In this document: in pieces, positions 26,673 to 35,231 of the stretch
How positions within the stretch are numbered: position 1 is the stretch's first letter
How the letters are laid out: each line of letters starts with the position of its first letter
Source of the DNA: Pseudomonas trivialis
Lineage (GTDB): Bacteria > Pseudomonadota > Gammaproteobacteria > Pseudomonadales > Pseudomonadaceae
Direction of reading: 5' to 3'
DNA: 58,202 nucleotides
NCBI RefSeq assembly: GCF_001439805.1
Contig: NZ_JYLK01000023.1
Span: 1-58,202, forward strand
Translations under genes and position numbers: made by a program
Notes under the pieces: generated by a model
Seen by the model: the letters and a program-made list of their open reading frames with translations, nothing else
Databases searched by the model: none
What the model was told of the DNA's origin: nothing

Positions 26673-27281
26673 ATGTCCGCTTCGATCCTGTATATCCACG
26701 GTTTTAACAGCGCGCCGGTCTCCAACAAGGCCAGCCAGTTGAAAACCGTGATGGACAGCCTTGGCCTGGCCGATCAATTGCGTGTACCGGCCCTGCATCA
26801 CCACCCACGCAAGGCGATTGCTCAATTGGAAGAGGCCATTGCGCAGCTCGGGCGGCCATTGCTGGTCGGCAGCTCACTCGGCGGCTACTATGCAACCCAT
26901 CTCGCGCAGCGCCATGGCCTCAAGGCGCTGCTGGTCAACCCGGCGGTCAGCCCTCATCGGATGTTCGACGGTTACCTGGGCCCCCAGAAGAACCTCTATA
27001 CCGATGAAACCTGGGAACTGACCCACGACCACGTCACGGCGCTGGCCGAACTGGAAGTGCCGGCGCCCCAGGATGCCGCGCGTTATCAGGTGTGGTTGCA
27101 GACCGGGGATGAAACCCTGGATTATCGCCTCGCCCAGCAGTACTACCGGGCCTGTGCCTTGCGCATCCAGGCCGGCGGCGACCACGGTTATCAGGGCTTC
27201 GCCCGGCAATTGCCGGCGTTGCTCAGCTTTGCCGGCATTGGCGCAGATCAGTATCAATCCTTCGATTTCAGCGCATTGTGA
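26673..27281 (+). CDS. yqiA: YqiA-type esterase (alpha/beta hydrolase)
   Basis: A 202-residue alpha/beta hydrolase of the YqiA group, with weak esterase activity reported for the E. coli protein. Seen: oxyanion-hole start ILYIHGFNSAP, nucleophile elbow GSSLGG (Ser68), and a late GGDHGY with the catalytic His. It stands between cpdA and parE, the usual arrangement. Natural substrate unknown. Confidence 0.9.
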   Translation: MSASILYIHGFNSAPVSNKASQLKTVMDSLGLADQLRVPALHHHPRKAIAQLEEAIAQLGRPLLVGSSLGGYYATHLAQRHGLKALLVNPAVSPHRMFDGYLGPQKNLYTDETWELTHDHVTALAELEVPAPQDAARYQVWLQTGDETLDYRLAQQYYRACALRIQAGGDHGYQGFARQLPALLSFAGIGADQYQSFDFSAL

Positions 27282-27326
27282 AATCCCAGGGTACTTTTTT
27301 AATCGCAAGACTCTAGACGAGACCCC

Positions 27327-29231
27327 ATGGCCACTCCCAGCGCTAGCTCTTATAACGCAGACGCCATCGAAGTCCTCTCGGGCCTCGACCCGGTGCGCAA
27401 ACGCCCCGGCATGTACACCGACACCAGTCGGCCGAACCACCTCGCCCAGGAAGTCATCGACAACAGCGTCGACGAAGCCTTGGCCGGGCACGCTAAATCG
27501 GTGCATGTGATTCTTCACGCCGACCATTCCCTGGAAGTGTCCGACGATGGTCGCGGCATGCCGGTGGACATTCACCCCGAAGAGGGCGTGTCGGGCGTCG
27601 AGCTGATCCTCACCAAGCTGCACGCCGGTGGCAAGTTCTCCAACAAGAACTACCAGTTCTCCGGTGGCCTGCACGGCGTGGGCATTTCGGTGGTCAACGC
27701 CCTGTCCACGCAGGTCAGGGTCAAGGTCAAGCGTGACGGCAACGAGTACGAAATGACCTTTGCCGATGGCTACAAAGCCACCGAGCTGCAAGTGGTCGGC
27801 ACCGTCGGCAAGCGCAACACCGGCACCAGCGTGTACTTCGCGCCGGACCCGAAATACTTCGATTCGCCGAAATTCTCCATCAGCCGCCTCAAGCATGTGC
27901 TCAAGGCCAAGGCCGTGCTGTGCCCGGGCCTGCTGGTCATTTTTGAAGACAAAGGCACCGGCGAGAAGGTCGAGTGGCACTATGAAGACGGCCTGCGCTC
28001 CTACCTCGAAGACTCGGTCAGCGACTTCGAACGCCTGCCCAACGAGCCGTTCTGCGGCAGCCTGGCGGGTAACAAGGAAGCGGTCGACTGGGCGCTGCTG
28101 TGGCTGCCCGAGGGCGGCGACAGTGTGCAGGAAAGCTACGTCAACCTGATCCCCACGGCCCAGGGCGGCACCCACGTCAACGGGTTGCGTCAGGGCCTGC
28201 TCGATGCCATGCGCGAATTCTGCGAATACCGCAGCCTGCTGCCGCGCGGTGTGAAGCTGGCGCCGGAAGACGTGTGGGAGCGCATCGCGTTCGTGCTGTC
28301 GATGAAAATGCAGGAACCGCAGTTTTCCGGGCAGACCAAGGAGCGCCTGTCGTCCCGTGAAGCGGCGGCGTTTGTCTCCGGTGTGGTCAAGGATGCCTTC
28401 AGCCTGTGGCTCAACGCACACCCGGAGCTGGGCCTGGCCCTGGCGGAACTGGCGATCAACAACGCCGGCCGTCGCCTCAAGGCCAGCAAGAAGGTCGAGC
28501 GCAAGCGCATCACCCAGGGCCCGGCACTGCCCGGCAAACTGGCCGATTGCGCCGGGCAGGACCCGATGCGCTCCGAGCTGTTCCTGGTGGAGGGTGACTC
28601 CGCCGGCGGTTCGGCCAAGCAGGCGCGGGACAAGGAATTCCAGGCGATCCTGCCGTTGCGCGGCAAGATCCTCAACACCTGGGAAGTCGATGGCAGCGAA
28701 GTGCTCGCCAGCCAGGAAGTGCACAACATCGCCGTGGCCATCGGCGTCGATCCGGGCGCGGCGGACATGAGCCAGCTGCGCTACGGCAAGATCTGCATCC
28801 TCGCCGACGCCGACTCCGATGGTTTGCACATCGCCACCCTGCTATGCGCGCTGTTCGTGCAGCACTTCCGCCCGCTGGTGGATGCCGGTCACGTGTACGT
28901 CGCCATGCCGCCGCTGTACCGCATCGACCTGGGCAAGGAGATTTTCTACGCACTGGACGAGGCCGAGCGCGACGGCATCCTCGATCGCCTGGTCGCCGAG
29001 AAGAAACGTGGCAAGCCGCAGGTCACGCGATTCAAGGGCCTGGGCGAAATGAACCCGCCGCAGCTGCGCGAAACCACCATGGACCCCAACACCCGGCGTC
29101 TGGTGCAGTTGACCCTGGAAGACTTCGCCGGCACGTCGGAAATGATGGACATGCTGCTGGCAAAAAAACGCGCTCCGGATCGCAAAGCCTGGCTGGAATC
29201 CAAAGGCAACCTGGCCGAGGTACTGGGCTGA
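27327..29231 (+). CDS. parE: DNA topoisomerase IV subunit B
   Basis: A 634-residue type II topoisomerase ATPase subunit that works with ParC to decatenate chromosomes. Seen: GHKL ATPase features (EVIDNSVDEAL near 45-55, DDGRGMPVDIH near 73-83), then the TOPRIM domain with EGDSAGGSAKQ near residue 422 and the metal-site DADSDG. Its stop overlaps the next ATG by one base (TGATG at 29229-29233), coupling it to the phytase-like gene and so, indirectly, to parC. Confidence 0.97.
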   Translation: MATPSASSYNADAIEVLSGLDPVRKRPGMYTDTSRPNHLAQEVIDNSVDEALAGHAKSVHVILHADHSLEVSDDGRGMPVDIHPEEGVSGVELILTKLHAGGKFSNKNYQFSGGLHGVGISVVNALSTQVRVKVKRDGNEYEMTFADGYKATELQVVGTVGKRNTGTSVYFAPDPKYFDSPKFSISRLKHVLKAKAVLCPGLLVIFEDKGTGEKVEWHYEDGLRSYLEDSVSDFERLPNEPFCGSLAGNKEAVDWALLWLPEGGDSVQESYVNLIPTAQGGTHVNGLRQGLLDAMREFCEYRSLLPRGVKLAPEDVWERIAFVLSMKMQEPQFSGQTKERLSSREAAAFVSGVVKDAFSLWLNAHPELGLALAELAINNAGRRLKASKKVERKRITQGPALPGKLADCAGQDPMRSELFLVEGDSAGGSAKQARDKEFQAILPLRGKILNTWEVDGSEVLASQEVHNIAVAIGVDPGAADMSQLRYGKICILADADSDGLHIATLLCALFVQHFRPLVDAGHVYVAMPPLYRIDLGKEIFYALDEAERDGILDRLVAEKKRGKPQVTRFKGLGEMNPPQLRETTMDPNTRRLVQLTLEDFAGTSEMMDMLLAKKRAPDRKAWLESKGNLAEVLG

Positions 29232-30226
29232 TGCGCACAGGCATCGCCCTGGCGATCCTGATGGTGAGCGCTCTGGTGACCAGCGAGGCGGTGGCCGCTC
29301 CCGTGGCGGAGCTCAAACTGGTGTCCGAGCACGCCGTGGACGGCATGCGCGGCGGTAACCTGTCGGGCCTGGCACTGTGCGGCAAGGATTTATGGACGGT
29401 GTCCGACCGCGACGACGAGCAGATCTATCGCCTGGATATCGGCGCGCCCGTGTGGCAGGCCGAAACGGTAAAGATCGAGGTGCCACCGGTGCCCGAGTCC
29501 GGTTTGCCCTGGGGCTTGCGCTCGCGCACCACGGCGGCATCGTTCATTCGCGGCGGCGACCTGGATTTTGAAGGCATCAGCTGCGATGCCGCGGGTAACC
29601 GCTACATCGTCAGCGAAGCCCATGCGGCGGTGCTGCAGGTGCCGGTGGACGGCGCGCCGCAATGGCTGCAGATCGCCCCGCGCATGGTGCGCGAAGCCCG
29701 GGCCAGCGGCATGTTGCTGCACTTCAATGCGCTGTTTGAAGGCCTGGCGGTGAACCCCGAGGGCAACCAGATCTGGCTCGCCGCCGAGCGTGAGCGGCGT
29801 GGGCTGATGTCCATCAAACGCCCGCACAGCCTGTGGGACTGTGACGGCGCCTGCGTGTTACTCAGCGAAGCCGGCCAGGAAGTGCAGCCGGCCCAGTTCA
29901 CCAACGCGAAGGCGGTGTCCAGGGATTTTGCCGACCTGGCGCTGTTCAAGGGCAAGCTGTTTACCCTTGAGCGCAATGCGTTCCAGATCTGCCGGCGTGA
30001 CCCGGTTACGGCCAAGGTTGAGCGGTGCTGGTCGTTTGCCGACGAAACCCTCAAGCCCGAGCGGCGCTACGCCCAGCCCTATGGCCTGGCTGAAGCCCTG
30101 GTGATCGACGAAGACGGTGCCTGGTTGGGCATCGACAACAACTTCGGCCCGCGTGCCGATGGTGAAAAACGCCCGGTGGTCTACCGTTTTGCCGCCCCGG
30201 CCGGTGGCTGGAGTGCCCAGCCATGA
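29231..30226 (+). CDS. Secreted phytase-like / esterase-like beta-propeller protein
   Basis: A 331-residue protein with a signal peptide (about 1-23, cut after AVAA) and a phytase-like PF13449-type domain: GGNLSGLALCGKDLWTVSDRD near the start, GGDLDFEGISCD, NALFEGLAVNPEGNQIWLAAERE and a final YGLAEALVIDEDGAWLGIDNNF. It is predicted to be periplasmic. The substrate is unknown; phosphatase or esterase activity is assumed only from the family. It is locked between parE and parC with one- and four-base overlaps. That is odd for an exported protein and means it shares topoisomerase IV expression. Confidence 0.75.
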   Translation: MRTGIALAILMVSALVTSEAVAAPVAELKLVSEHAVDGMRGGNLSGLALCGKDLWTVSDRDDEQIYRLDIGAPVWQAETVKIEVPPVPESGLPWGLRSRTTAASFIRGGDLDFEGISCDAAGNRYIVSEAHAAVLQVPVDGAPQWLQIAPRMVREARASGMLLHFNALFEGLAVNPEGNQIWLAAERERRGLMSIKRPHSLWDCDGACVLLSEAGQEVQPAQFTNAKAVSRDFADLALFKGKLFTLERNAFQICRRDPVTAKVERCWSFADETLKPERRYAQPYGLAEALVIDEDGAWLGIDNNFGPRADGEKRPVVYRFAAPAGGWSAQP

Positions 30227-30303
30227 ACAATCCAACACTTGAATTGACCCGGCGCAGCGGCCTTGCCACCGCGCCTTACCAGACCATGATGAGGCCCGCA
30301 TGA
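30223..30303 (+). CDS. Possible 26-residue leader ORF bridging to parC
   Basis: An in-frame ATG-to-TGA reading frame of 26 codons (MNNPTLELTRRSGL...MRPA) fills the gap exactly. Its ATG forms ATGA with the upstream stop (30223-30226) and its TGA forms ATGA with the parC start (30300-30303). It has no recognised family. It may be a coupling ORF that carries ribosomes to parC, or a remnant of a longer gene. Whether the peptide has a function cannot be told from one sequence. Confidence 0.4.
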   Translation: MNNPTLELTRRSGLATAPYQTMMRPA

Positions 30304-32564
30304 GTGACATCCTCGCAGACAGCTTAGATGGCGTAGAACGCCGATCGCTGGCTGACTTCACCGAAAATGCCTACCTCAACTATTCCATGTACGTGATCAT
30401 GGACCGGGCCCTGCCGCATATCGGCGACGGCCTCAAGCCCGTGCAGCGGCGCATCATCTACGCCATGAGTGAGTTGGGCCTGGACGCCGATTCCAAGCAC
30501 AAAAAGTCGGCGCGTACCGTCGGTGATGTGCTCGGCAAGTTTCACCCCCACGGCGACTCGGCGTGTTATGAAGCGATGGTGCTGATGGCCCAGCCGTTCA
30601 GCTACCGCTACACGTTGGTGGACGGCCAGGGCAACTGGGGCGCGCCGGATGATCCCAAGTCCTTCGCGGCCATGCGTTACACCGAAGCGCGTCTGTCGCG
30701 CTACTCCGAAGTGCTGCTCAGCGAGCTGGGCCAGGGCACGGCAAACTGGGGGCCGAACTTTGACGGCACCCTTGACGAACCGCTGGTGTTGCCGGCACGT
30801 TTGCCGAATATCCTCCTGAATGGCACCACCGGCATCGCGGTCGGCATGGCCACTGACGTGCCACCGCACAACCTGCGTGAAGTCGCCACTGCCTGCGTGC
30901 GCCTGCTCGACGAGCCCAAGGCCACGGTGGAGCAGCTGTGCGAGCATATCCAAGGCCCGGATTACCCGACCGAAGCGGAAATCATCACGCCGCGCGCCGA
31001 TCTGCTGAAGATGTACGAGACCGGCAAGGGATCGGTGCGCATGCGCGCCGTGTATCACATCGAGGACGGCGACATTATTGTCACCGCGCTGCCGCACCAG
31101 GTCTCCGGGGCCAAGGTGCTCGAGCAGATTGCCGCGCTGATGCAGGCCAAGCCGTCGAAACTGCCGCAGGTTGCCGACCTGCGTGACGAGTCCGACCACG
31201 AAAACCCGTGCCGCATCGTGATCATCCCGACCAATAGCCGGGTCGACCACGAAGTGCTGATGCAGCATCTGTTCGCCAGCACCGACCTGGAGTCCAGCTA
31301 CCGGGTCAACGTCAACATCATCGGCCTGGACGGCAAGCCGCAGCTGAAAAACCTGCGCAACCTGCTGGTGGAATGGCTGGAGTTCCGCGTGCAGACCGTG
31401 CGTCGCCGTCTGCAATTTCGCCTGGACAAGGTCGAGCGCCGCCTGCACCTGTTGGACGGTTTGCTGATCGCCTACCTCAACCTGGATGAAGTGATCCATA
31501 TCATCCGTACCGCCGAGCACCCGAAAGCCGAGCTGATCGCGCGTTTCGAACTGAGCGAGATCCAGGCTGACTACATCCTCGACACCCGCTTGCGCCAGTT
31601 GGCGCGACTGGAAGAAATGAAGCTGCGCGACGAGCAGGATGCGCTGCTCAAGGAACAGGCCAAGCTGCAAGCGCTGCTGGGCAGCGAAGCCAAGCTCAAG
31701 AAGCTGGTGCGCAGCGAACTGATCAAGGACGCCGAAACCTATGGCGACGACCGCCGCTCGCCGATTGTCGAGCGCGCCGAGGCCAAAGCCCTGACAGAAA
31801 CCGAGCTGTTGCCTAACGAGAAAATTACCGTCGTTCTGTCGGAAAAGGGTTGGGTTCGTTCCGCCAAGGGGCATGATATTGACGCCACCGGCCTGTCGTA
31901 CAAGGCTGGCGATGGCTTCAAGACCGCTGCGGCCGGGCGTTCCAACCAGTTTGCGGTGTTTATCGACTCAACGGGGCGCAGCTATTCGGTGCCGGCCCAT
32001 ACCTTGCCGTCTGCACGTGGGCAGGGCGAGCCGCTCACCGGGCGTCTGACGCCGCCGCCGGGGGCGAATTTCGAGTGCGTGCTGCTGCCCGATGACGACT
32101 CGCTGTACGTGATCGCGTCCGACGCCGGTTACGGTTTCGTGGTCAAGGGGGAAGACCTGCAGGCCAAGAACAAGGCGGGCAAGGCGCTGCTGAGCCTGCC
32201 GAACAATGCCAAGGTGATTCTGCCGCGTCCGGTGGACAATCGCGAAAGCAACTGGCTGGCCTCGGTGACCACCGAAGGGCGTCTGCTGGTGTTCAAGATC
32301 AGCGATCTGCCGCAGTTGGGCAAAGGTAAGGGCAACAAGATCATTGGTATTCCAGGGGAGCGGGTGGCCAGTCGCGAAGAGTACGTGACCGATATCGCGG
32401 TGATCCCTGAAGGTTCTACCCTGGTGCTCCAGGCCGGCAAGCGCACGTTGTCGCTGCGCCCTGACGACCTTGAACACTACAAGGGGGAACGGGGTCGCCG
32501 TGGTAACAAATTGCCGCGTGGCTTCCAGCGTGTGGATGCTTTACTCGTGGAAACGCCCGTTTAA
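30300..32564 (+). CDS. parC: DNA topoisomerase IV subunit A
   Basis: A 754-residue catalytic subunit of topoisomerase IV. Seen: the active-site Tyr127 in RYTEARL, the GyrA/ParC winged-helix core, and C-terminal beta-pinwheel blades. The quinolone-determining region reads HPHGDSACYE, with Ser87 and Glu91, the residues usually present in fluoroquinolone-susceptible Pseudomonas, so no classical ParC resistance change is seen. It is translationally coupled to the small upstream ORF. No clear terminator follows within the next 175 bases. Confidence 0.97.
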   Translation: MSDILADSLDGVERRSLADFTENAYLNYSMYVIMDRALPHIGDGLKPVQRRIIYAMSELGLDADSKHKKSARTVGDVLGKFHPHGDSACYEAMVLMAQPFSYRYTLVDGQGNWGAPDDPKSFAAMRYTEARLSRYSEVLLSELGQGTANWGPNFDGTLDEPLVLPARLPNILLNGTTGIAVGMATDVPPHNLREVATACVRLLDEPKATVEQLCEHIQGPDYPTEAEIITPRADLLKMYETGKGSVRMRAVYHIEDGDIIVTALPHQVSGAKVLEQIAALMQAKPSKLPQVADLRDESDHENPCRIVIIPTNSRVDHEVLMQHLFASTDLESSYRVNVNIIGLDGKPQLKNLRNLLVEWLEFRVQTVRRRLQFRLDKVERRLHLLDGLLIAYLNLDEVIHIIRTAEHPKAELIARFELSEIQADYILDTRLRQLARLEEMKLRDEQDALLKEQAKLQALLGSEAKLKKLVRSELIKDAETYGDDRRSPIVERAEAKALTETELLPNEKITVVLSEKGWVRSAKGHDIDATGLSYKAGDGFKTAAAGRSNQFAVFIDSTGRSYSVPAHTLPSARGQGEPLTGRLTPPPGANFECVLLPDDDSLYVIASDAGYGFVVKGEDLQAKNKAGKALLSLPNNAKVILPRPVDNRESNWLASVTTEGRLLVFKISDLPQLGKGKGNKIIGIPGERVASREEYVTDIAVIPEGSTLVLQAGKRTLSLRPDDLEHYKGERGRRGNKLPRGFQRVDALLVETPV

Positions 32565-32740
32565 CCCGGTTTAGAGCCCTTGATCTAGGATTTAACCGGT
32601 AGATCGGTGCTTTGGCGCTGGAGTCATGGCGCATATTCACGGATGATATGGCCTTTCCAGCGCCGGCGTGGCCGAGCGTGTTTAAGTTATTTTTAGTATT
32701 ACATTGTGGTTCGCCTTGTGGCAGCCACCTGGATGGGATG

Positions 32741-33448
32741 ATGACTGCTCCACGCCTTCCTCTATTTTTGATGCTCGCTGGCCTGTTGGGGCTGGCGGGT
32801 TGCAGCACGCACCAACCGGTGTCGCTGTACCAGCTGGACAGCGGAAGTCCGGCTCAGCCCGCACAAACGGCTGGCATGGCTGTATTACTGGGCCCGGTGG
32901 TGGTCGCCGACTACCTGCAACGCGAAACCCTGCTGCAACGTCAGAACGACGGCAGCCTGCAAGGTTCCCTGGATGGTCGTTGGGCGGGCAGCCTGTCGTC
33001 TGACATCAACCAGTTGATGTTGCGCCAGGTGGCCGGTCAGCTCGACAGCCAGCGCGTGGTGCTGGCGCCTGCGCCCACTGGTTTTACCCCGGATGTGCAG
33101 GTGTTATTGACCATTACCCGGCTTGACTCCGGCAAATCGCAGCCGGCGATTCTCGATGCTCAGTGGCGCTTGATCGACCGCCGGGGTCAGGTGCGCGATA
33201 ACCGTATCGTGCATCTGCAGGAAGAACATGCCGGCACCACCGCGTCCCAGGTTCAGGCCCAAGGGGTGTTGTTGCAGCAGTTGGCGCAGCAGTTGTCGGT
33301 GGCCCTCAAGCCATTGGCCAACCAGCCGCCAATTGCCGAAGCCACACGCAGGCAGGCTCCGGCACAAGCCAAGCCGGCCGCTCCGGAAAAGCCGAAGATG
33401 CCGATGGCCACGCCGATTCGTACAGATATGGAAGTGTTCAGGTTCTAA
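32741..33448 (+). CDS. PqiC-like outer-membrane lipoprotein (DUF330 / ABC-type transport auxiliary)
   Basis: A 235-residue lipoprotein with lipobox LAGC (Cys21), followed by SLYQLDSG and GPVVVADYLQRETLLQRQNDG, the pattern of PqiC/YmbA-type MCE-system lipoproteins. The last 40 residues are Pro/Ala/Lys-rich. No MCE, PqiA or PqiB gene is nearby, so any partner is encoded elsewhere. ATG 32741 follows GGATGGGATG; ATG 32738 is a possible alternative. A strong terminator follows. Confidence 0.75.
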   Translation: MTAPRLPLFLMLAGLLGLAGCSTHQPVSLYQLDSGSPAQPAQTAGMAVLLGPVVVADYLQRETLLQRQNDGSLQGSLDGRWAGSLSSDINQLMLRQVAGQLDSQRVVLAPAPTGFTPDVQVLLTITRLDSGKSQPAILDAQWRLIDRRGQVRDNRIVHLQEEHAGTTASQVQAQGVLLQQLAQQLSVALKPLANQPPIAEATRRQAPAQAKPAAPEKPKMPMATPIRTDMEVFRF

Positions 33449-33464
33449 GCCCAAGCCGCTTCCA

Positions 33465-33495
33465 CAAAAAGGCCCGCTGAGTAAGCGGGCCTTTT
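33465..33495 (+). terminator. Rho-independent terminator
   Basis: The perfect stem CAAAAGGCCCGCT/AGCGGGCCTTTTG with a five-base loop (GAGTA) ends in a T-tract. It lies 17 bases after the PqiC-like gene and is nearly symmetric, so it may also act on the convergent ahpA transcript. Confidence 0.9.
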
Positions 33496-33529
33496 GTTTG
33501 GCCAGGATTCAAGCCCTTGCCCCTGGCCA

Positions 33530-33550
33530 AATGTGGGAGGGGGCTTGCTG
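33530..33550. repeat. Single REP half-copy
   Basis: AATGTGGGAGGGGGCTTGCTG is one REP unit without an inverted partner. It lies between the terminator and the 3' end of the convergent ahpA gene. Confidence 0.6.
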
Positions 33551-33565
33551 GTTTTACCGTGTTGT

Positions 33566-35098
33566 TCAGGACTTGCTGCGGGTCTCATGCATCCGCGCCA
33601 GCTGACGCTCCAGCATCGATGGGTAGGGCTCCATCAACCGCTCCACGCAGCTCGCTCCCTCGGGGCTGGCAATCGGGCGAATGCGCGCGCGCTGGCGGAT
33701 CAGCCCGTCTTCACTGATCTTGCGTTCCACCAGCAGCAGGTTGCGGCTGTGTTGGGACAGTGCCAGCGCATCCTGAGCGATTTCGGTCAGCAGCAAGTCG
33801 ATCTGGCTCATGCCGAACAGATCGTCGCCGACCGTCAGGCCCAGCTGCAATTGCAGGGTGATGCCGCTGTCGGCCACTTCTATCTGCAGTTCATGCCCCA
33901 GGGCGCGCAGCAGCTCACCGCAGCAAATGGCATTGGTCAGATAGTCCTCACCGCTGTCTTCGCTGTGGAACAGCATCAGCGTGCTGCCATCGTTCAGGGT
34001 GTGCAGTTCGCTCTGGTACAGCGAGGCGGCCTGGTCGAGGCAGTCGCGATAGCGTTCCAGCAGTTCGGTCAGGCGGGCGCGGGGCAGGCGGCGCAGTTGC
34101 TCCTGGGAGCCCAGTTGCACGGCGAGCACGGCGCTGTGCTGCGGTTCGGTGTTTTTCACCACTGCCGCTTTTGGTGCCGCCGCAGGGTTGGCCGCCGACG
34201 TGTCGCGCAGGTCGGCGAACGGGTCTTCGTCGTCCAGTTCGTCTTCCTGGGCCTTGATCACCTGACGCGGTGCGGGCTTGGCGCTGGCGACCGGGGCGCT
34301 TTCGTCAAAGCCTGGGTCGCGCAGGTCACGGACTTCAAACTCGGGTTCGTCGTCGTAGTCGGTGTCGTCGTACTCGGGCTCGGGTTCAACCGCGGGCGCC
34401 ACCGGCTCCGGCGCAAAGCTTGCGTGGAGCTGGCGCGCGAGGTCGCCGATTTCATCCTGGCGGTCGGTGGCCGGCGTGTGCTCGTCGATATCGCGCAGCC
34501 AGATGCGCAGTTGCATCAGCGGCGTGGAGATATGCCGACCCAGGCGCAGACTCAAGGCCAATGCCAATGCCAGCAGAATCGCGCTGAGGATGCCCATGCT
34601 TTGCAGGCTGATGGTCATCGGCTGCTGGAATTGCTGCATGTCCAGGCTGATGCGCAACTGGCCCGCCTTCACATCCTGAAACGTGATATTGCTCTGATAC
34701 AGGCCTTCGGCTTCGCCCAGCAGGCCGTTCTTCGGCCGTTGCCCGGCTTCGGCCATGATCCGGTTGTCCACGCTGTAGATGGCAGCATGGGCCACCAGCG
34801 GGTTCTTGGTCAGATTGTTGAGCAGCACGTTGAGGCTGAGGATGTCGTTGGACACCAGCAGCTCGGTCGCCGAGGTGGCGGTCTGGGTCGTCAGGCTCTC
34901 GCCCAGGGCGTCAGCCTGCTCGTGCATGGCCTGCTTGAACTGCAAGCCCATCACGCAGGCGTAGATCACCAGCGCCAGGGCGACCAGGATCACGTTATGG
35001 CTGGCGATGCGTAATGCTATCGGCACACGGCGATGGCGCAGTGCCCGGAAGATCAGCAGGAAGAAGTTATCGGTTTTTACTGGCGTGGGCCGGTTCAC
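33566..35098 (-). CDS. ahpA: AhpA/YtjB-like membrane protein with HAMP-like segment and degenerate cyclase-like domain
   Basis: A 510-residue protein. Membrane helices lie at about 33-53 and 166-186 around a periplasmic sensor-like loop. A HAMP-like segment (186-229), an acidic low-complexity linker (229-319) and a C-terminal domain (322-459) follow. The membrane half matches YtjB/SMP, which also neighbours serB in E. coli. The C-terminal domain has the layout of a class III nucleotide cyclase: AVLAVQLGS, RYRDCLDQAASLYQSELH, NDGSTLMLF. However, the first metal Asp is Gln328. GTG 35098 is preferred because it begins MNRPTPVKTDNFFL; TTG 35161 is an alternative. Divergent from serB. Confidence 0.7.
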   Translation of the reverse strand: MNRPTPVKTDNFFLLIFRALRHRRVPIALRIASHNVILVALALVIYACVMGLQFKQAMHEQADALGESLTTQTATSATELLVSNDILSLNVLLNNLTKNPLVAHAAIYSVDNRIMAEAGQRPKNGLLGEAEGLYQSNITFQDVKAGQLRISLDMQQFQQPMTISLQSMGILSAILLALALALSLRLGRHISTPLMQLRIWLRDIDEHTPATDRQDEIGDLARQLHASFAPEPVAPAVEPEPEYDDTDYDDEPEFEVRDLRDPGFDESAPVASAKPAPRQVIKAQEDELDDEDPFADLRDTSAANPAAAPKAAVVKNTEPQHSAVLAVQLGSQEQLRRLPRARLTELLERYRDCLDQAASLYQSELHTLNDGSTLMLFHSEDSGEDYLTNAICCGELLRALGHELQIEVADSGITLQLQLGLTVGDDLFGMSQIDLLLTEIAQDALALSQHSRNLLLVERKISEDGLIRQRARIRPIASPEGASCVERLMEPYPSMLERQLARMHETRSKS

Positions 35099-35231
35099 TT
35101 GCGCTCGGCTCTTGGTCCGTGAAGTTGACGCGCAGTATAGCGACAGGCCCTGTACCGGCAAAGCGCTCGCTGTGCCCGATGGTCACTGAAAGTGGGTAGA
35201 ATGCGGTTTTTTTCCAGCCTGGGGGTGCGCC

